A DNA stretch of 64,000 nucleotides from Streptomyces sp. NBC_00341 (GTDB taxonomy: Bacteria > Actinomycetota > Actinomycetes > Streptomycetales > Streptomycetaceae), in assembly GCF_041435055.1 (NCBI RefSeq), contig NZ_CP108002.1, positions 4,030,001-4,094,000 on the forward strand. The letters are read 5' to 3'. The position numbers and the translations under genes are program-made. Below the pieces are notes generated by a model, which was not told where the DNA came from, ran no database searches, and was given only the letters and a program-made list of their open reading frames with translations. Shown one piece after another: positions 44,662 to 53,088 of the stretch (positions are counted from its first letter, which is position 1; each line of letters starts with the position of its first letter).

Positions 44662-44712
44662 AAGCCCCTCCGGCGATTGAGGAGCGGGGGTCCGGGGGCA
44701 GCGCCCCCGAAA
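44662..44712 (-). repeat. Streptomyces REP-like intergenic element / terminator
   Basis: The block contains CCCCTCCGGCGATTGAGGAG and then the hairpin CGGGGGC-AGC-GCCCCCG. I recognise this composite (GC-rich head, short GATTGAGGAG-like core, GGGGGCAGCGCCCCC stem) as a highly repeated 3'-end element of Streptomyces chromosomes. Here it lies 57 bp beyond the patB stop and serves as its terminator. Confidence 0.7.
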
Positions 44713-44768
44713 CGCCCCGCGCCCCGCACCACCCGCACCGCCACCCGCACCCCCGCCGCTGCGCGGCG

Positions 44769-45935
44769 CTACGCGGCGCCCCGCACCGCCTCCACCCCCC
44801 GGATCAACGCGGCCACCCCCGCCTCCACCTTGCTCCGCGCGCACCCCACGTTCAGCCGCACGAAGCCCTCCGCCCCGTACACACTCCCCGGCATCACCGC
44901 GACCCGCTCCCGCTCGATCAGCACCCGCTGGAGCTCCGCCTCGTCCTCGACGCCCGCCTTCCGCAGGTCGATCCAGGCCAGGTAACCGGCCTGCGGCTGC
45001 TCCCACTCCAGCTCGGGGAAGGCGGCGTTCAGGCGTTCCGCGACGAACTCCAGGTTCCCGGTGACGTACGCGCGGACCGCGTCCAGCCAGGCCGCGCCCT
45101 CCCGGTACGCGGCGATGTGCGCGGTCAGCGAGAGCACCGCGGGCGAGGCGAGCCCCTCCGCGGTCTCCATCCGGCGCAGGAACTCCGTCCGGTCGTCCGG
45201 CCGGCCGACCATCCCGTACGAGCCCGTCAGCGCCGGGAAGTTGAACGACTTCGAGGCGGACGTGATGAGGGCCCAGCGCCCGTCGCCCGCCACCCGTGTC
45301 CACGGCACGTGCCGGCGCCCGCCGTGCACGAAGTCCGCGTGGATCTCGTCGCTGATCACCGCGACGCCGTGCCGCGCGGCGAGCGAGGCCATCTCCGCGA
45401 GCTCGGACTCCGTCCACACCCGCCCGGTGGGGTTGTGCGGCGAGCAGAGCAGCAGGACCTTGCTGTCGGCGCGGGCCAGCTCCCGCTCCAGCGCGTCCGG
45501 GTCCCCCAGCGGCACCCCGCGCAGCTCCCGCCCGAGCCCGGTGATCGCCTTGCGGAAGCCGTCGTACGTGGGGGTGTGGACGACGACGCCCTCTCCCTCC
45601 GCCGTCCACATCTGGAGCAGCTGCGACAGCTGGCTGAGCACGGACGGCGCGTACACCAGCCGGCCGGTGTCGATCGTCGTGTCGTAGCGGGTCTCGTACC
45701 AGTGCGCGATCGCGGACCTGAAGTCGTCCTGCTGCCAGTCGGTGTACCCGAACACCCCGTGGTCGAGGCGGGCCCGCAGGGCGGCCAGCACCTCCGGGGC
45801 CGTCGCGAAGTCCATGTCCGAGATGGTGAACGGCAGCAGCCCGTCCACCCCGAACCGGTCCGCCACCCCGTCCCACTGGACACACCAGGTGCCGCGGCGG
45901 TCGATGACGGTGTCGAAGTCGTAGGACGTGCTCAC
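44769..45935 (-). CDS. PatB/MalY-type PLP aminotransferase (C-S lyase)
   Basis: 388 residues; GTG start with GAGG eight bases upstream. PLP fold type I: FTISDMDFATAPEV, FGYTDWQQDDFRSAI, SPHNPTGRVW, ISDEIHADFV, and Schiff-base Lys in ITSASKSFNFPALTGS. The family cleaves cystathionine or cysteine-S-conjugates to a thiol, pyruvate and ammonia. The substrate here is not certain. Downstream of fba, but a strong terminator separates the two. Confidence 0.88.
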   Translation of the reverse strand: MSTSYDFDTVIDRRGTWCVQWDGVADRFGVDGLLPFTISDMDFATAPEVLAALRARLDHGVFGYTDWQQDDFRSAIAHWYETRYDTTIDTGRLVYAPSVLSQLSQLLQMWTAEGEGVVVHTPTYDGFRKAITGLGRELRGVPLGDPDALERELARADSKVLLLCSPHNPTGRVWTESELAEMASLAARHGVAVISDEIHADFVHGGRRHVPWTRVAGDGRWALITSASKSFNFPALTGSYGMVGRPDDRTEFLRRMETAEGLASPAVLSLTAHIAAYREGAAWLDAVRAYVTGNLEFVAERLNAAFPELEWEQPQAGYLAWIDLRKAGVEDEAELQRVLIERERVAVMPGSVYGAEGFVRLNVGCARSKVEAGVAALIRGVEAVRGAA

Positions 45936-45978
45936 AGCTGTTACCTCGGATCGTCGTTCCTGCCGGGTGCGGACATGC

Positions 45979-46014
45979 CGTGGGCCCGGCACCCCAAGGG
46001 ATGCCGGGCCCACG
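45979..46014 (-). terminator. fba terminator
   Basis: Perfect 13-bp arms CGTGGGCCCGGCA / TGCCGGGCCCACG with a ten-base loop, starting 17 bases after the fba stop at 46032. Confidence 0.92.
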
Positions 46015-46031
46015 CACACAGCCGTCCGGGA

Positions 46032-47063
46032 CTACTTCAGCTTGGTGCCGGTGGACCGCAGGTTGGCGCAGGCCTCCGTGACGCGCTTGGCCATGCCCGC
46101 CTCGGCAGCCTTGCCCCAGGTGCGCGGGTCGTAGGTCTTCTTGTTGCCGACCTCGCCGTCGACCTTCAGCACACCGTCGTAGTTGCGGAACATGTGGTCC
46201 GCGACCGGGCGGGTGAAGGCGTACTGGGTGTCGGTGTCGAGGTTCATCTTCACGACGCCGTTCTCCAGCGCGGTGGCGATCTCCTCGGCGGTGGAGCCCG
46301 AGCCGCCGTGGAAGACGAAGTCGAACGGCTGGCTGCCGGCCGGCTTGCCGTACTTGGCGGAGACGCCGACCTGGAGGTCCTTCAGGAGCTCGGGGCGGAG
46401 CACGACGTTGCCCGGCTTGTAGACGCCGTGCACGTTGCCGAAGGACGCGGCCAGCAGGTAGCGGCCCTTCTCGCCCAGGCCGAGGGCCTCCGCGGTGCGC
46501 AGCGCGTCGTCGACGGTCGTGTACAGCTCGTCGTTGATCTCGTGCGTGACGCCGTCCTCCTCACCGCCGGTCGGGGTGATCTCGACCTCAAGGATGATCT
46601 TGGCGGCGGCGGCCTTGGCCAGCAGCTCCTGGCCGATGGCGAGGTTGTCGGCCAGCGTCTCGGCCGAACCGTCCCACATGTGCGACTGGAACAGCGGGTT
46701 CAGACCCTTGGCGACGCGCTCCGCGGAGACCTCGATCAGCGGACGGACGTAGGTGTCCAGCTTGTCCTTGGGGCAGTGGTCGGTGTGCAGCGCGACCGTG
46801 ATGTCGTACTTGGCGGCGACGATGTGCGCGAACTCGGCCAGGGCGACGGCGCCCGTGACCATGTCCTTGTTGTACTGGCCGCCCAGGAACTCCGCCCCAC
46901 CGGTGGACATCTGGATGATGCCGTCGCTCTCGGCCTCCGCGAAACCGCGCAGCGCAGCGTGCAGGGTCTGGGTCGAGGTCACGTTGATGGCCGGGTAGGC
47001 GAACTTGCCTGCCTTCGCCCGGTCGAGCATCTCGGCGTAGACCTCGGGGGTTGCGATGGGCAT
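46032..47063 (-). CDS. fba: Class II fructose-bisphosphate aldolase
   Basis: 343 residues; ATG with AAGGAG seven bases upstream. Zinc enzyme of glycolysis and gluconeogenesis. Metal and substrate residues: VALHTDHCPKDKLD (zinc His and catalytic Asp), ILEVEITPTGGEEDGV (Glu), LAASFGNVHGVY (His) and FVFHGGSGS (His), then VVKMNLDTDTQYAF. All present. It follows pyrE with a hairpin between, and its own promoter lies in the 200-bp gap. Confidence 0.97.
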   Translation of the reverse strand: MPIATPEVYAEMLDRAKAGKFAYPAINVTSTQTLHAALRGFAEAESDGIIQMSTGGAEFLGGQYNKDMVTGAVALAEFAHIVAAKYDITVALHTDHCPKDKLDTYVRPLIEVSAERVAKGLNPLFQSHMWDGSAETLADNLAIGQELLAKAAAAKIILEVEITPTGGEEDGVTHEINDELYTTVDDALRTAEALGLGEKGRYLLAASFGNVHGVYKPGNVVLRPELLKDLQVGVSAKYGKPAGSQPFDFVFHGGSGSTAEEIATALENGVVKMNLDTDTQYAFTRPVADHMFRNYDGVLKVDGEVGNKKTYDPRTWGKAAEAGMAKRVTEACANLRSTGTKLK

Positions 47064-47213
47064 CTGTCCGCTCCTTGGGATGTGCGGGTGTGCGTTGCTG
47101 GTTCCCTGACCTGGGGGCGACGTCATCGTCGCCCCCATCTTCCCAGACTCTCGGTCCGGCTCCACCCGGCGCACTCCCCCAGTCTTCGGGGCCGCCCGCT
47201 GCGGACATACGAC

Positions 47214-47249
47214 AAGGGCGGGCCGTTTCACGTGAAACAGCCCGCCCTT
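47214..47249 (-). terminator. pyrE terminator containing a parS-like core
   Basis: Outer arms AAGGGCGGGC / GCCCGCCCTT close on an inner 14-bp palindrome, with one C/A mismatch between. It starts 16 bases after the pyrE stop, so it is placed as a terminator, although the inner element is itself a known protein site. Confidence 0.85.
47225..47238. other. parS-like ParB site
   Basis: GTTTCACGTGAAAC is a perfect match to the Streptomyces parS consensus. ParB would bind here as part of chromosome segregation. Core genes suggest this segment is a few hundred kb from oriC, where parS sites cluster. See findings. Confidence 0.75.
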
Positions 47250-47264
47250 GCAAGAAACCGCAGG

Positions 47265-47804
47265 TCAGGACAGGTCGAGGTCCGCGACCGAGTACACGTG
47301 GACATACGGGAGACCCGCCTCGGCAACAGCCGGAGCAGCGCCCCGCTCCACGATCACGGCGACGGCGACGACCTCGCCGCCCGCCTCACGCACCGCCTCG
47401 ACAGCGGTCAGCGGCGAGCCGCCCGTCGTCGAGGTGTCCTCGACGACCAGGCAGCGCCGGCCCTTGACCTCTGCGCCCTCGATCCGGCGCTGCATCCCGT
47501 GGGCCTTCTGCGCCTTGCGGACGACGAACGCGTCCAGCTCCTGGCCGCGGGCGGCGGAAGCGTGCAGCATCGAGGTGGCGACCGGGTCGGCGCCCAGCGT
47601 CAGCCCGCCCACGCAGTCGTAGTCCAGCTCCGCGGTCGCGTCGAGCATGACCTGGCCGACCATCGGAGCAGCCTTGCCGTCCAGCGTGATGCGGCGCAGG
47701 TCGATGTACCAGTCGGCCTCCAGGCCGGAGGAGAGCGTCACCTTGCCGTGAACGACGGCCTTGTCCTTGATCTGCTGCAGCAGCTCAGCGCGTACGTCTG
47801 TCAT
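47265..47804 (-). CDS. pyrE: Orotate phosphoribosyltransferase
   Basis: 179 residues, joins orotate and PRPP to OMP in pyrimidine synthesis. The PRPP loop is RCLVVEDTSTTGGSPLTAVEA, near the middle, with the conserved acidic pair. ALSSGLEADWYIDLRRITLD-type start (here LSSGLEADWYIDLRRITLDG) matches the family. ATG start with moderate ribosome site. The gene is short but complete. A 108-bp minisatellite lies upstream, between it and the epimerase gene. Confidence 0.95.
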   Translation of the reverse strand: MTDVRAELLQQIKDKAVVHGKVTLSSGLEADWYIDLRRITLDGKAAPMVGQVMLDATAELDYDCVGGLTLGADPVATSMLHASAARGQELDAFVVRKAQKAHGMQRRIEGAEVKGRRCLVVEDTSTTGGSPLTAVEAVREAGGEVVAVAVIVERGAAPAVAEAGLPYVHVYSVADLDLS

Positions 47805-47843
47805 GGCTACGAGGATAAGGCGCCCGGCAGCGGCCCGTACCCG

Positions 47844-47951
47844 GCGCCCGGACCGGCCGCCGCACCCGGACCGGCCGCCGCACCCGGACCGGCCGCCGTG
47901 CCCGCACCGCCCGCCGTGCCCGCACCGGCCGCCGTCCCCGCACCGGGGCCC
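47844..47951. repeat. 18-bp minisatellite between pyrE and the epimerase gene
   Basis: Six 18-bp units run head to tail from 47844 to 47951, for example GCACCCGGACCGGCCGCC twice in a row and GTGCCCGCACCGGCCGCC. They lie in the untranslated trailer just after the epimerase stop (47956) and about 40 bp ahead of pyrE. In one frame they would read as Ala/Gly/Pro repeats, but no start serves that frame. Confidence 0.85.
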
Positions 47952-47955
47952 GGAC

Positions 47956-48753
47956 TCAGAGCCTGCGCCAGCTCCACGTCGTCGCGATCTCCAGCGGATC
48001 GATCGGGGTGACGTAGCGGGGCGCGGTGTTCAGCCCGTTCGGCGGGCCGGACTGCGGCTCCACGCAGACCGCCTCGGCCTGCTCGTCGTAGACCACCACC
48101 CACTCGGCCCGGCTCTTCACCGTCAGCTCCAGCTGCTGCGGCCAGGTGAGGGTCACATCGACTCCGTCGGGCATCCCGAAGGCGTCGTCCCACGGGCCGT
48201 CCAGCGGCGGGATGCGGCGGCCGGTCGGCAGATGGTCCTCGCCCCGCTCCTCCTGCCAGGCCGCGTCGAAGGCGATCCGGACGTCCTCTCCGCCGCCGAG
48301 GCTGCGCCGGAACCAGGGGTGCCAACCGGCCTGCGCCGGGAAGGAGTCCCCGTACGTCTCGATGCCGAACGCCAACGTGACGGAGTCCTCCGACAGTTCG
48401 AAGGCCTGCGTCACCCGGCCCGGGTACGGCCACGGCTCCGCCAGGTCGTAGTGGAACGAGGCCTCCGTCCCGGTCTCCCGGTCGGTCTGCCAGACCGTGT
48501 CACGGCCCGTGCCGTGGATGGCGTGCGGCGGGGCGGTCAGCGGCATCCGTTGCAGCACACCGCCGTTGCGGAACTGCCCGTTCTCCATGCGCCCGCACCA
48601 CGGCACCATCGGGAAGCAGCCGTACCGCTCCCCCTGCCGCAACAGTTCGGTGCCACCGATCCGCAGGCTGCTGATACGGCAGCCGTTGGCGGGGCTCACG
48701 GTCAACTCTGCGTCGCCGGCGGACAGCCGGACGTCCTTCTCGCTGCTGCTCAC
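47956..48753 (-). CDS. Aldose 1-epimerase family protein
   Basis: 265 residues, beta-rich. The family interconverts alpha and beta anomers of free or phosphorylated sugars. Seen: RISSLRIGGTELLRQG, VPWCGRMENGQFRNGGVLQRMPLTAPPHAIHGTGRD (catalytic His region), AGWHPWFRR (second His), and VCVEPQSGPPNGLN (Glu). Start ATG at 48753. It looks closer to the aldose-1-epimerase proper than to the glucose-6-phosphate form. Upstream SRPBCC gene is 21 bp away. Confidence 0.88.
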   Translation of the reverse strand: MSSSEKDVRLSAGDAELTVSPANGCRISSLRIGGTELLRQGERYGCFPMVPWCGRMENGQFRNGGVLQRMPLTAPPHAIHGTGRDTVWQTDRETGTEASFHYDLAEPWPYPGRVTQAFELSEDSVTLAFGIETYGDSFPAQAGWHPWFRRSLGGGEDVRIAFDAAWQEERGEDHLPTGRRIPPLDGPWDDAFGMPDGVDVTLTWPQQLELTVKSRAEWVVVYDEQAEAVCVEPQSGPPNGLNTAPRYVTPIDPLEIATTWSWRRL

Positions 48754-48774
48754 ACGACGACACTACTGGCGCGA

Positions 48775-49758
48775 CTACCTCCGGCGCCGCAGCGCCCGGC
48801 CCACCACCACGGCCGAGGCGAGGGCGAGCGCGGCGGCCGGGGCCACCCAGCGCAGCGTGGCGCCCGCACCGGTCGAGCCGGGCGCCGGCACGGGTGCGTA
48901 CCGGCCGCGCGGCGGGGCGTGGTCGACCTCTTCCGCGCTGCGCCCGATCATGGTGCGCCGGGCATGGGCGGCCTCGGCCGGGGGTCCGTCCGGAACGGTG
49001 AACTCGATACCGGCCACCGGGTCCAGCGAGGACGGCGGCACCGCCGCGTCGAAGACCGAGGCCCCGTCCGACGACGGATCACCGGCGGGGGCCTCGTCGG
49101 CGGCGGCGTCATGCCGGGGCGGGGCCTCCCCGATACCGGTGTCGTCCGCCTCCTCCGCGGCCTCCTCGATGGCCTTCTCCACCGCGTCCCCGACGGACCG
49201 CTCATCGGCTCCGGTCACGGAGCCGTCGCCGGAGCCGCCCACGGACTCACCCCCGGCCCCGTCCTCCGAGCCGCCCTCCGAGCCGTCCGCGCCGCCCCCG
49301 TGCGCGGCGAGCGCCTCGGTCACGAGCTGCTGCGCGAACCGGTCGAGCAGGCGGTGGGCGGCGGCGAGCGCCGCCTCCGCGTCCAGCTCCACCAGGCGGC
49401 CGTCGCCGCTCACCGTGCCCTCGAACGTGATCGCCGTACCGCCGTCCCGTTCGGTCAGCCGGACGGCCAGGGCCAGCTTCACCGAGCCGGTGCCGCGCGC
49501 CTCCACGCCCTCGCCCGTCACGGAGACGCCGTACGCGGTGTCCCCCGCCGGGCCGTCCGCCGGCGCGGCGATCCGCAGCGCGCCCCGGTAGGTGATGGTG
49601 TGGCCGCCGACCCGCACCTTGAGCCGGCCGGCCAGCGGGCCCGCGGACGCGTCGGCGTCCTGCTGAAGCCCCGGCACACAGCGCGCGACCCGGGCAGGAT
49701 CGCCCAGGGTCCGCCGCAGAACGGGGACCGGAACCGGAACGAACACCTCATGCTCCAT
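48775..49758 (-). CDS. SRPBCC/CoxG-like protein with C-terminal membrane anchor
   Basis: 327 residues. The first 150 fold as an SRPBCC (START-like) pocket: FVPVPVPVLRRTLGDPARVARCVPGLQQD, ITYRGALRIAAP, DGGTAITFEGTVSGDGRLVELD. CoxG-type proteins of this fold help CO dehydrogenase maturation or membrane attachment, but no cox genes are near. A long acidic Gly/Ser/Asp linker (about 155-270) is followed by a C-terminal span ATLRWVAPAAALALASAVVVG and an RRR end, so the pocket faces the cytoplasm. Confidence 0.75.
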   Translation of the reverse strand: MEHEVFVPVPVPVLRRTLGDPARVARCVPGLQQDADASAGPLAGRLKVRVGGHTITYRGALRIAAPADGPAGDTAYGVSVTGEGVEARGTGSVKLALAVRLTERDGGTAITFEGTVSGDGRLVELDAEAALAAAHRLLDRFAQQLVTEALAAHGGGADGSEGGSEDGAGGESVGGSGDGSVTGADERSVGDAVEKAIEEAAEEADDTGIGEAPPRHDAAADEAPAGDPSSDGASVFDAAVPPSSLDPVAGIEFTVPDGPPAEAAHARRTMIGRSAEEVDHAPPRGRYAPVPAPGSTGAGATLRWVAPAAALALASAVVVGRALRRRR

Positions 49759-49813
49759 GGAAACCGAGCCTACTCAGCCCCGGCCGTCCCGTCAGCGCTT
49801 CGCCCCCTCCGGA

Positions 49814-49903
49814 AACCCCCGCTCACCGCTCGTCCCGGTACACGGACCCCCGCCCACAGACCCCCGGCAGACCCCCGCTCACGGTTCGTCCCAGTACCTC
49901 GGG
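49814..49903 (-). repeat. Duplicated 3' end of the spermidine-synthase-like gene
   Basis: A stretch of about 34 bp around the stop codon (49870-49903, stop at 49879-49881) recurs in degenerate form at 49814-49847, downstream of the gene. The identical core is ACCCCCGCTCAC, followed by a run with about five differences. It is another stop-spanning duplication. Confidence 0.7.
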
Positions 49904-51477
49904 TGCACCAGGGTCGAGGGCGCCATCCCCGGCAGCCGGCCGGCCTCCGCCTGCCGCCCCGCCTCCTGGAGCACCGGTTCCGTCAGGGACCTCAGCCGGG
50001 GCGCGTCCGGGTCCAGGCCGAGCGCCGGGGTCCGGCCCAGCCCGGCCAGGACGAACCCCCAGCCGTGCACCTGCGTACCGTCGCCCGTCGCCCGGTCGGG
50101 GCCCGACCCGAAACCGGCGTACCGGCCGCCGATCCGGTAGGGGCGGGTACGCAGCCCCGCCGCCCTCATCGACGCCTCCACCGTCCAGTACGTGTGCGGC
50201 CGGCCGACCGGCGGACCGCCGTGCACCACCAGCCGGCCGCCCGGCACGAGGGCCTCGGAGACCAGTCCGTAGAACTCCGCCGAGTAGAGCTTCGTACTGG
50301 CCGAGATCCCCGGGTCCGGCAGGTCGGAGATCACCGCGTCGTAGCGGCCGTGCCCCGCCCGCAGCCAGGTGAAAGCGTCCCCGGCGACCGCCGTCAGCCG
50401 GGGGTCCCGGTACGCGTGCGCGTTCAGCGCGGAGAGCGCCCGGTCCGTACGGGCCAACCGGGTGACGGCCGGGTCCAGCTCGACCACCGTGACGCTCCGC
50501 ACCCCGGCGTAGCGCAGCACCTCGCGGGCCGCCAGACCGTCGCCGCCGCCCAGGATCAGCACCCGGGCGTGCGGCCCGTTCATCACCGGGTGCACCAGCG
50601 CCTCGTGGTACCGGTACTCGTCGCGCGAGCTGACCCGCAGCCGCCCGTCCAGGTAGAGGTCCAGGGAGCTGCGGCCCGCACCGGTCAGCACCACCTCCTG
50701 GACGTCGGTCTGCATCGCGACCCGCACCCGGTCCCCGTACACCGCCCGCCTCGCCGCCCGCTCGAAGTCGTCGGCCAGCACCGCGACCGTGGCCAGCAGG
50801 GCGATCACCGTCACGTTGGCGACGATGAGCAGCCACCGGGACCGGCAGCTGAGGTCCCGCCGGAACACCCACATCACCAGCGCCCCGCCCGCCGCCGCGT
50901 TGACCGCGCCGGTGAGCAGCGCCCCGGTGAGCTGTCCGAGCATCGGCAGCAGCAGGAACGGGAACGCCAGCCCGCCGACCAGGGCCCCCACGTAGTCCGC
51001 GGCGAACAGATCGGCGACGGCCCCGCCCGCGTCCTGCCGGTCGACGCGCTGGATCAGCGTCATCAGCAGCGGGATCTCCGCGCCGATCAGTACCCCGATC
51101 GCCAGCGAGAAGCCGACCAGGGCGTACCGCGACTCCCCGATCCAGGCGAACGTCGCGTAGAGCACCAGCGCGGAGGATCCGCCGACCAGGGCGAGCGCCG
51201 CCTCGATCAGTCCGAAGCCGACCGCGGCCCGGCTGCATAAACGTTTCGCGAGCAACGAACCGATGCCCATGGCGAACACCATCACGGAGAGCACGACGGA
51301 CGCCTGGGTGACGGAGTCACCGATCAGATAGGAGGCGAGCGCGACCAGTTCGAGCTCGTACACCAGACCGCAGGCGGCGCAGACGAAGACCGCGGCCAGC
51401 ACGAGGTACCGGCCGGTCCTCGGCCGTACGGGAAGCCGCGCCGCGCCCCCTCGCAGCGACACCTGCTGGTCGATCAT
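49879..51477 (-). CDS. Membrane-fused spermidine-synthase-like protein
   Basis: 532 residues. About seven spans (30-230; [24 protein letters not shown] first) precede a spermidine-synthase fold (about 260-480): [54 protein letters not shown] (aminopropyl-donor loop), VVELDP, and ISDLPDPG. Typical of the fused MFS/spermidine-synthase proteins of Actinobacteria. Polyamine synthesis is unproven for them, and methyltransferase-like chemistry is possible. ATG start at 51477. The 3' end carries a duplication. Confidence 0.85.
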   Translation of the reverse strand: MIDQQVSLRGGAARLPVRPRTGRYLVLAAVFVCAACGLVYELELVALASYLIGDSVTQASVVLSVMVFAMGIGSLLAKRLCSRAAVGFGLIEAALALVGGSSALVLYATFAWIGESRYALVGFSLAIGVLIGAEIPLLMTLIQRVDRQDAGGAVADLFAADYVGALVGGLAFPFLLLPMLGQLTGALLTGAVNAAAGGALVMWVFRRDLSCRSRWLLIVANVTVIALLATVAVLADDFERAARRAVYGDRVRVAMQTDVQEVVLTGAGRSSLDLYLDGRLRVSSRDEYRYHEALVHPVMNGPHARVLILGGGDGLAAREVLRYAGVRSVTVVELDPAVTRLARTDRALSALNAHAYRDPRLTAVAGDAFTWLRAGHGRYDAVISDLPDPGISASTKLYSAEFYGLVSEALVPGGRLVVHGGPPVGRPHTYWTVEASMRAAGLRTRPYRIGGRYAGFGSGPDRATGDGTQVHGWGFVLAGLGRTPALGLDPDAPRLRSLTEPVLQEAGRQAEAGRLPGMAPSTLVHPRYWDEP

Positions 51478-51561
51478 GCCGCGAACGCTACGTCACTGAC
51501 ACGTCGCCGCTTGTCACCCACAAGGGTGTAAGTGGCTCAGCCGCACCGGAGTTGGCCCCCG

Positions 51562-52083
51562 TCACAGCACAGCCGCAGGCATCCGCACACCCACCCGGGT
51601 GCGCGTCACCACCAACTGCCCCTCCTGCGGGTACGCGTGCCAGGTACGCCACCGCACCTGCCCCTCGGTCCGCTGGGCGAGCATGGCGGTGAAGGCGTGC
51701 GGACTGCCCGGGAACGTCCCGGCCAGTCCGTGGGGATGGTCGGAGACGAGCGCCAGGAGCTCCTGCGCGCGCCCCGCGAACGAGCCCGCGCCAAGCGTCT
51801 CCACCCGGGCCGCGAACTCGTACTCCCAGTCCCCGAGCCGCTTGGAGACGCCGAGGGGCAGCGGGGTGCTGCTGCCCGGCATACAGGCGACGGTTTCTGA
51901 ACAGCTGCCGTTGTCCTCCTCAAGGAGGACCTGATGAGAGGCGCCGAGCAGGCGCAACTGGAGTTGGGCACCGGCGAGATGGAGATCGAGCACGGCGAGC
52001 GCCGGGAGCGGTTCACGCCCCAGCGCCCAGGCCAGATCGGCGGCACGGGTGTCGGAATAGGCCGTATGGAGGGTCGTGAGCAT
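51562..52083 (-). CDS. DUF2617 protein
   Basis: 173 residues. Family of Actinobacteria, small beta-rich fold, unknown function. Seen: AYSDTRAADLAWALG start, LDLHLAGAQLQLRLLGASHQVLLEE, ETVACMPG, and late WHAYPQEGQLVVTRTRVGV. ATG at 52083. It usually sits beside the fused spermidine-synthase gene, as here (84 bp downstream), so the two are probably one functional pair. Confidence 0.85.
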   Translation of the reverse strand: MLTTLHTAYSDTRAADLAWALGREPLPALAVLDLHLAGAQLQLRLLGASHQVLLEEDNGSCSETVACMPGSSTPLPLGVSKRLGDWEYEFAARVETLGAGSFAGRAQELLALVSDHPHGLAGTFPGSPHAFTAMLAQRTEGQVRWRTWHAYPQEGQLVVTRTRVGVRMPAAVL

Positions 52084-52463
52084 GGGTCGGCTCCGCAAAA
52101 CACACATGGACACATGGACAGGGGGGCGTCCCCGAGCGTGATGCACGTGGGAGGCGGGAAGCGCCCGATCAGGTCCAACTGGGGTCCGAGGGCTGAATGT
52201 TCTCTCCACTGAGGGAATCACGAACTAAGCCGCACTCGCAGTGTTTTTACCCAACTTGACGTGGTTTCCATCCCCTCGGGGGCCTTCCGGTTCAGGTGTT
52301 CACCGGCGACTCGCCGCACGGCCCAACAAAAAGGTGCCCGGCGGGACTTAGGGCCTGCCGCGGGTCTCCTGCGAACCCCACCCCGCCCCTCGTTCCCGCC
52401 GGGCACCTCCACCAGCACCGGGCTCGCGTACGCCCCGCCCGGTCGCGGACCAGCCGCCCCGTG
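52084..52463. other. Intergenic region with long inverted repeat
   Basis: 380 bp without a gene. The perfect inverted repeat AGGTGCCCGGCGGGA (52332-52346) / TCCCGCCGGGCACCT (52394-52408) has a 47-base loop of GC-rich sequence. It may be the 3' end of the Gly-rich gene, whose stop is at 52464. A weak AT-rich patch near 52205-52255 probably holds the DUF2617 promoter. Confidence 0.5.
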
Positions 52464-52784
52464 TCAGCTGCCTCCGCCGCATCCGCCCCCGCCGCCACCG
52501 CACGAGGACCCGCCCCCGCAGGAATGGCCGCCGCCGCAGGAGTGGCCACCGGAGTGACCGCCGCCCGAGTGGCCCCCCGAGTGACCGCTGCCGCTGCCGC
52601 ACGACGAGCCACCGCCGCCGCCCGCCCACCAGCTGCCGCCCGCCGAACCTCCACCGACCGCACCACCGCGGCGCTTGTACCCGGCCAGTGGCTTGTTGCG
52701 CTTCGCCGCGTCCGCCATCGACGCGACGAGAATCGCCACCGCCAAGACCACGAGCACGAGCACCGCACCGATTGCCAGCTTCAC
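52464..52784 (-). CDS. Small membrane protein with Gly/Ser/His/Cys-rich tail
   Basis: 106 residues; GTG at 52784 with GAGG just upstream (a GTG nine bases earlier is possible). One N-terminal span (KLAIGAVLVLVVLAVAILVASMA), a short basic stretch (KRNKPLAGYKRRGG), and a tail from about 50 built of Gly, Ser, His and Cys, with six GH-S-G-like steps and six Cys near the end. The tail should be outside and could bind metal ions or crosslink. It resembles the C-terminal Gly/Cys tails of some TIGR04222 proteins. Function unknown. Confidence 0.55.
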   Translation of the reverse strand: MKLAIGAVLVLVVLAVAILVASMADAAKRNKPLAGYKRRGGAVGGGSAGGSWWAGGGGGSSCGSGSGHSGGHSGGGHSGGHSCGGGHSCGGGSSCGGGGGGCGGGS

Positions 52785-53088
52785 CGACCTCACGTCCTTC
52801 CGTCCCCCGAAGCGAGTCCCCCGCTTCTCACCGGTTCCTGCGTGCAGGAGAGATGCCCCCGCCCCCGTTCGACCAAAGCAGACTTGAGCAACTCCAGAGC
52901 TTCCGCGCAGGACGGCGGTCGCGACACGGGGACGTCCGCTGCTCAACACCCCGCACAACCTCGTGTTCGCGATCGCTCCGCGCGACCTCTTCGACCTCCC
53001 CTCCCCGCACCACGCGGGGGCAGGAGCGGCCATGAGTCAGGATGGCCCCCAGAGACTCGACGGGTACCCGAGTGAGAACGGTGGAGAC
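52785..53088. other. Divergent intergenic region
   Basis: 304 bp with both promoters. A short plus-strand frame from 52855 (MPPPPFDQSRLEQLQSFRAG start) is open for about 60 codons, but its composition is not convincing and it overlaps the next gene's leader. GGTGGAGAC is the aminotransferase ribosome site. Confidence 0.4.

Noticed and set aside
47807..48433. Long minus-strand frame with AGTAAGAGTAGG-type Ala/Gly repeats
   Set aside because: It is a different frame of the epimerase gene and of the 18-bp minisatellite, with no start signal.
52922..53035. LLNTPHN-like motif upstream of the class I aminotransferase, suggesting a second relic
   Set aside because: Only seven residues match, and the surrounding frame has no further similarity.
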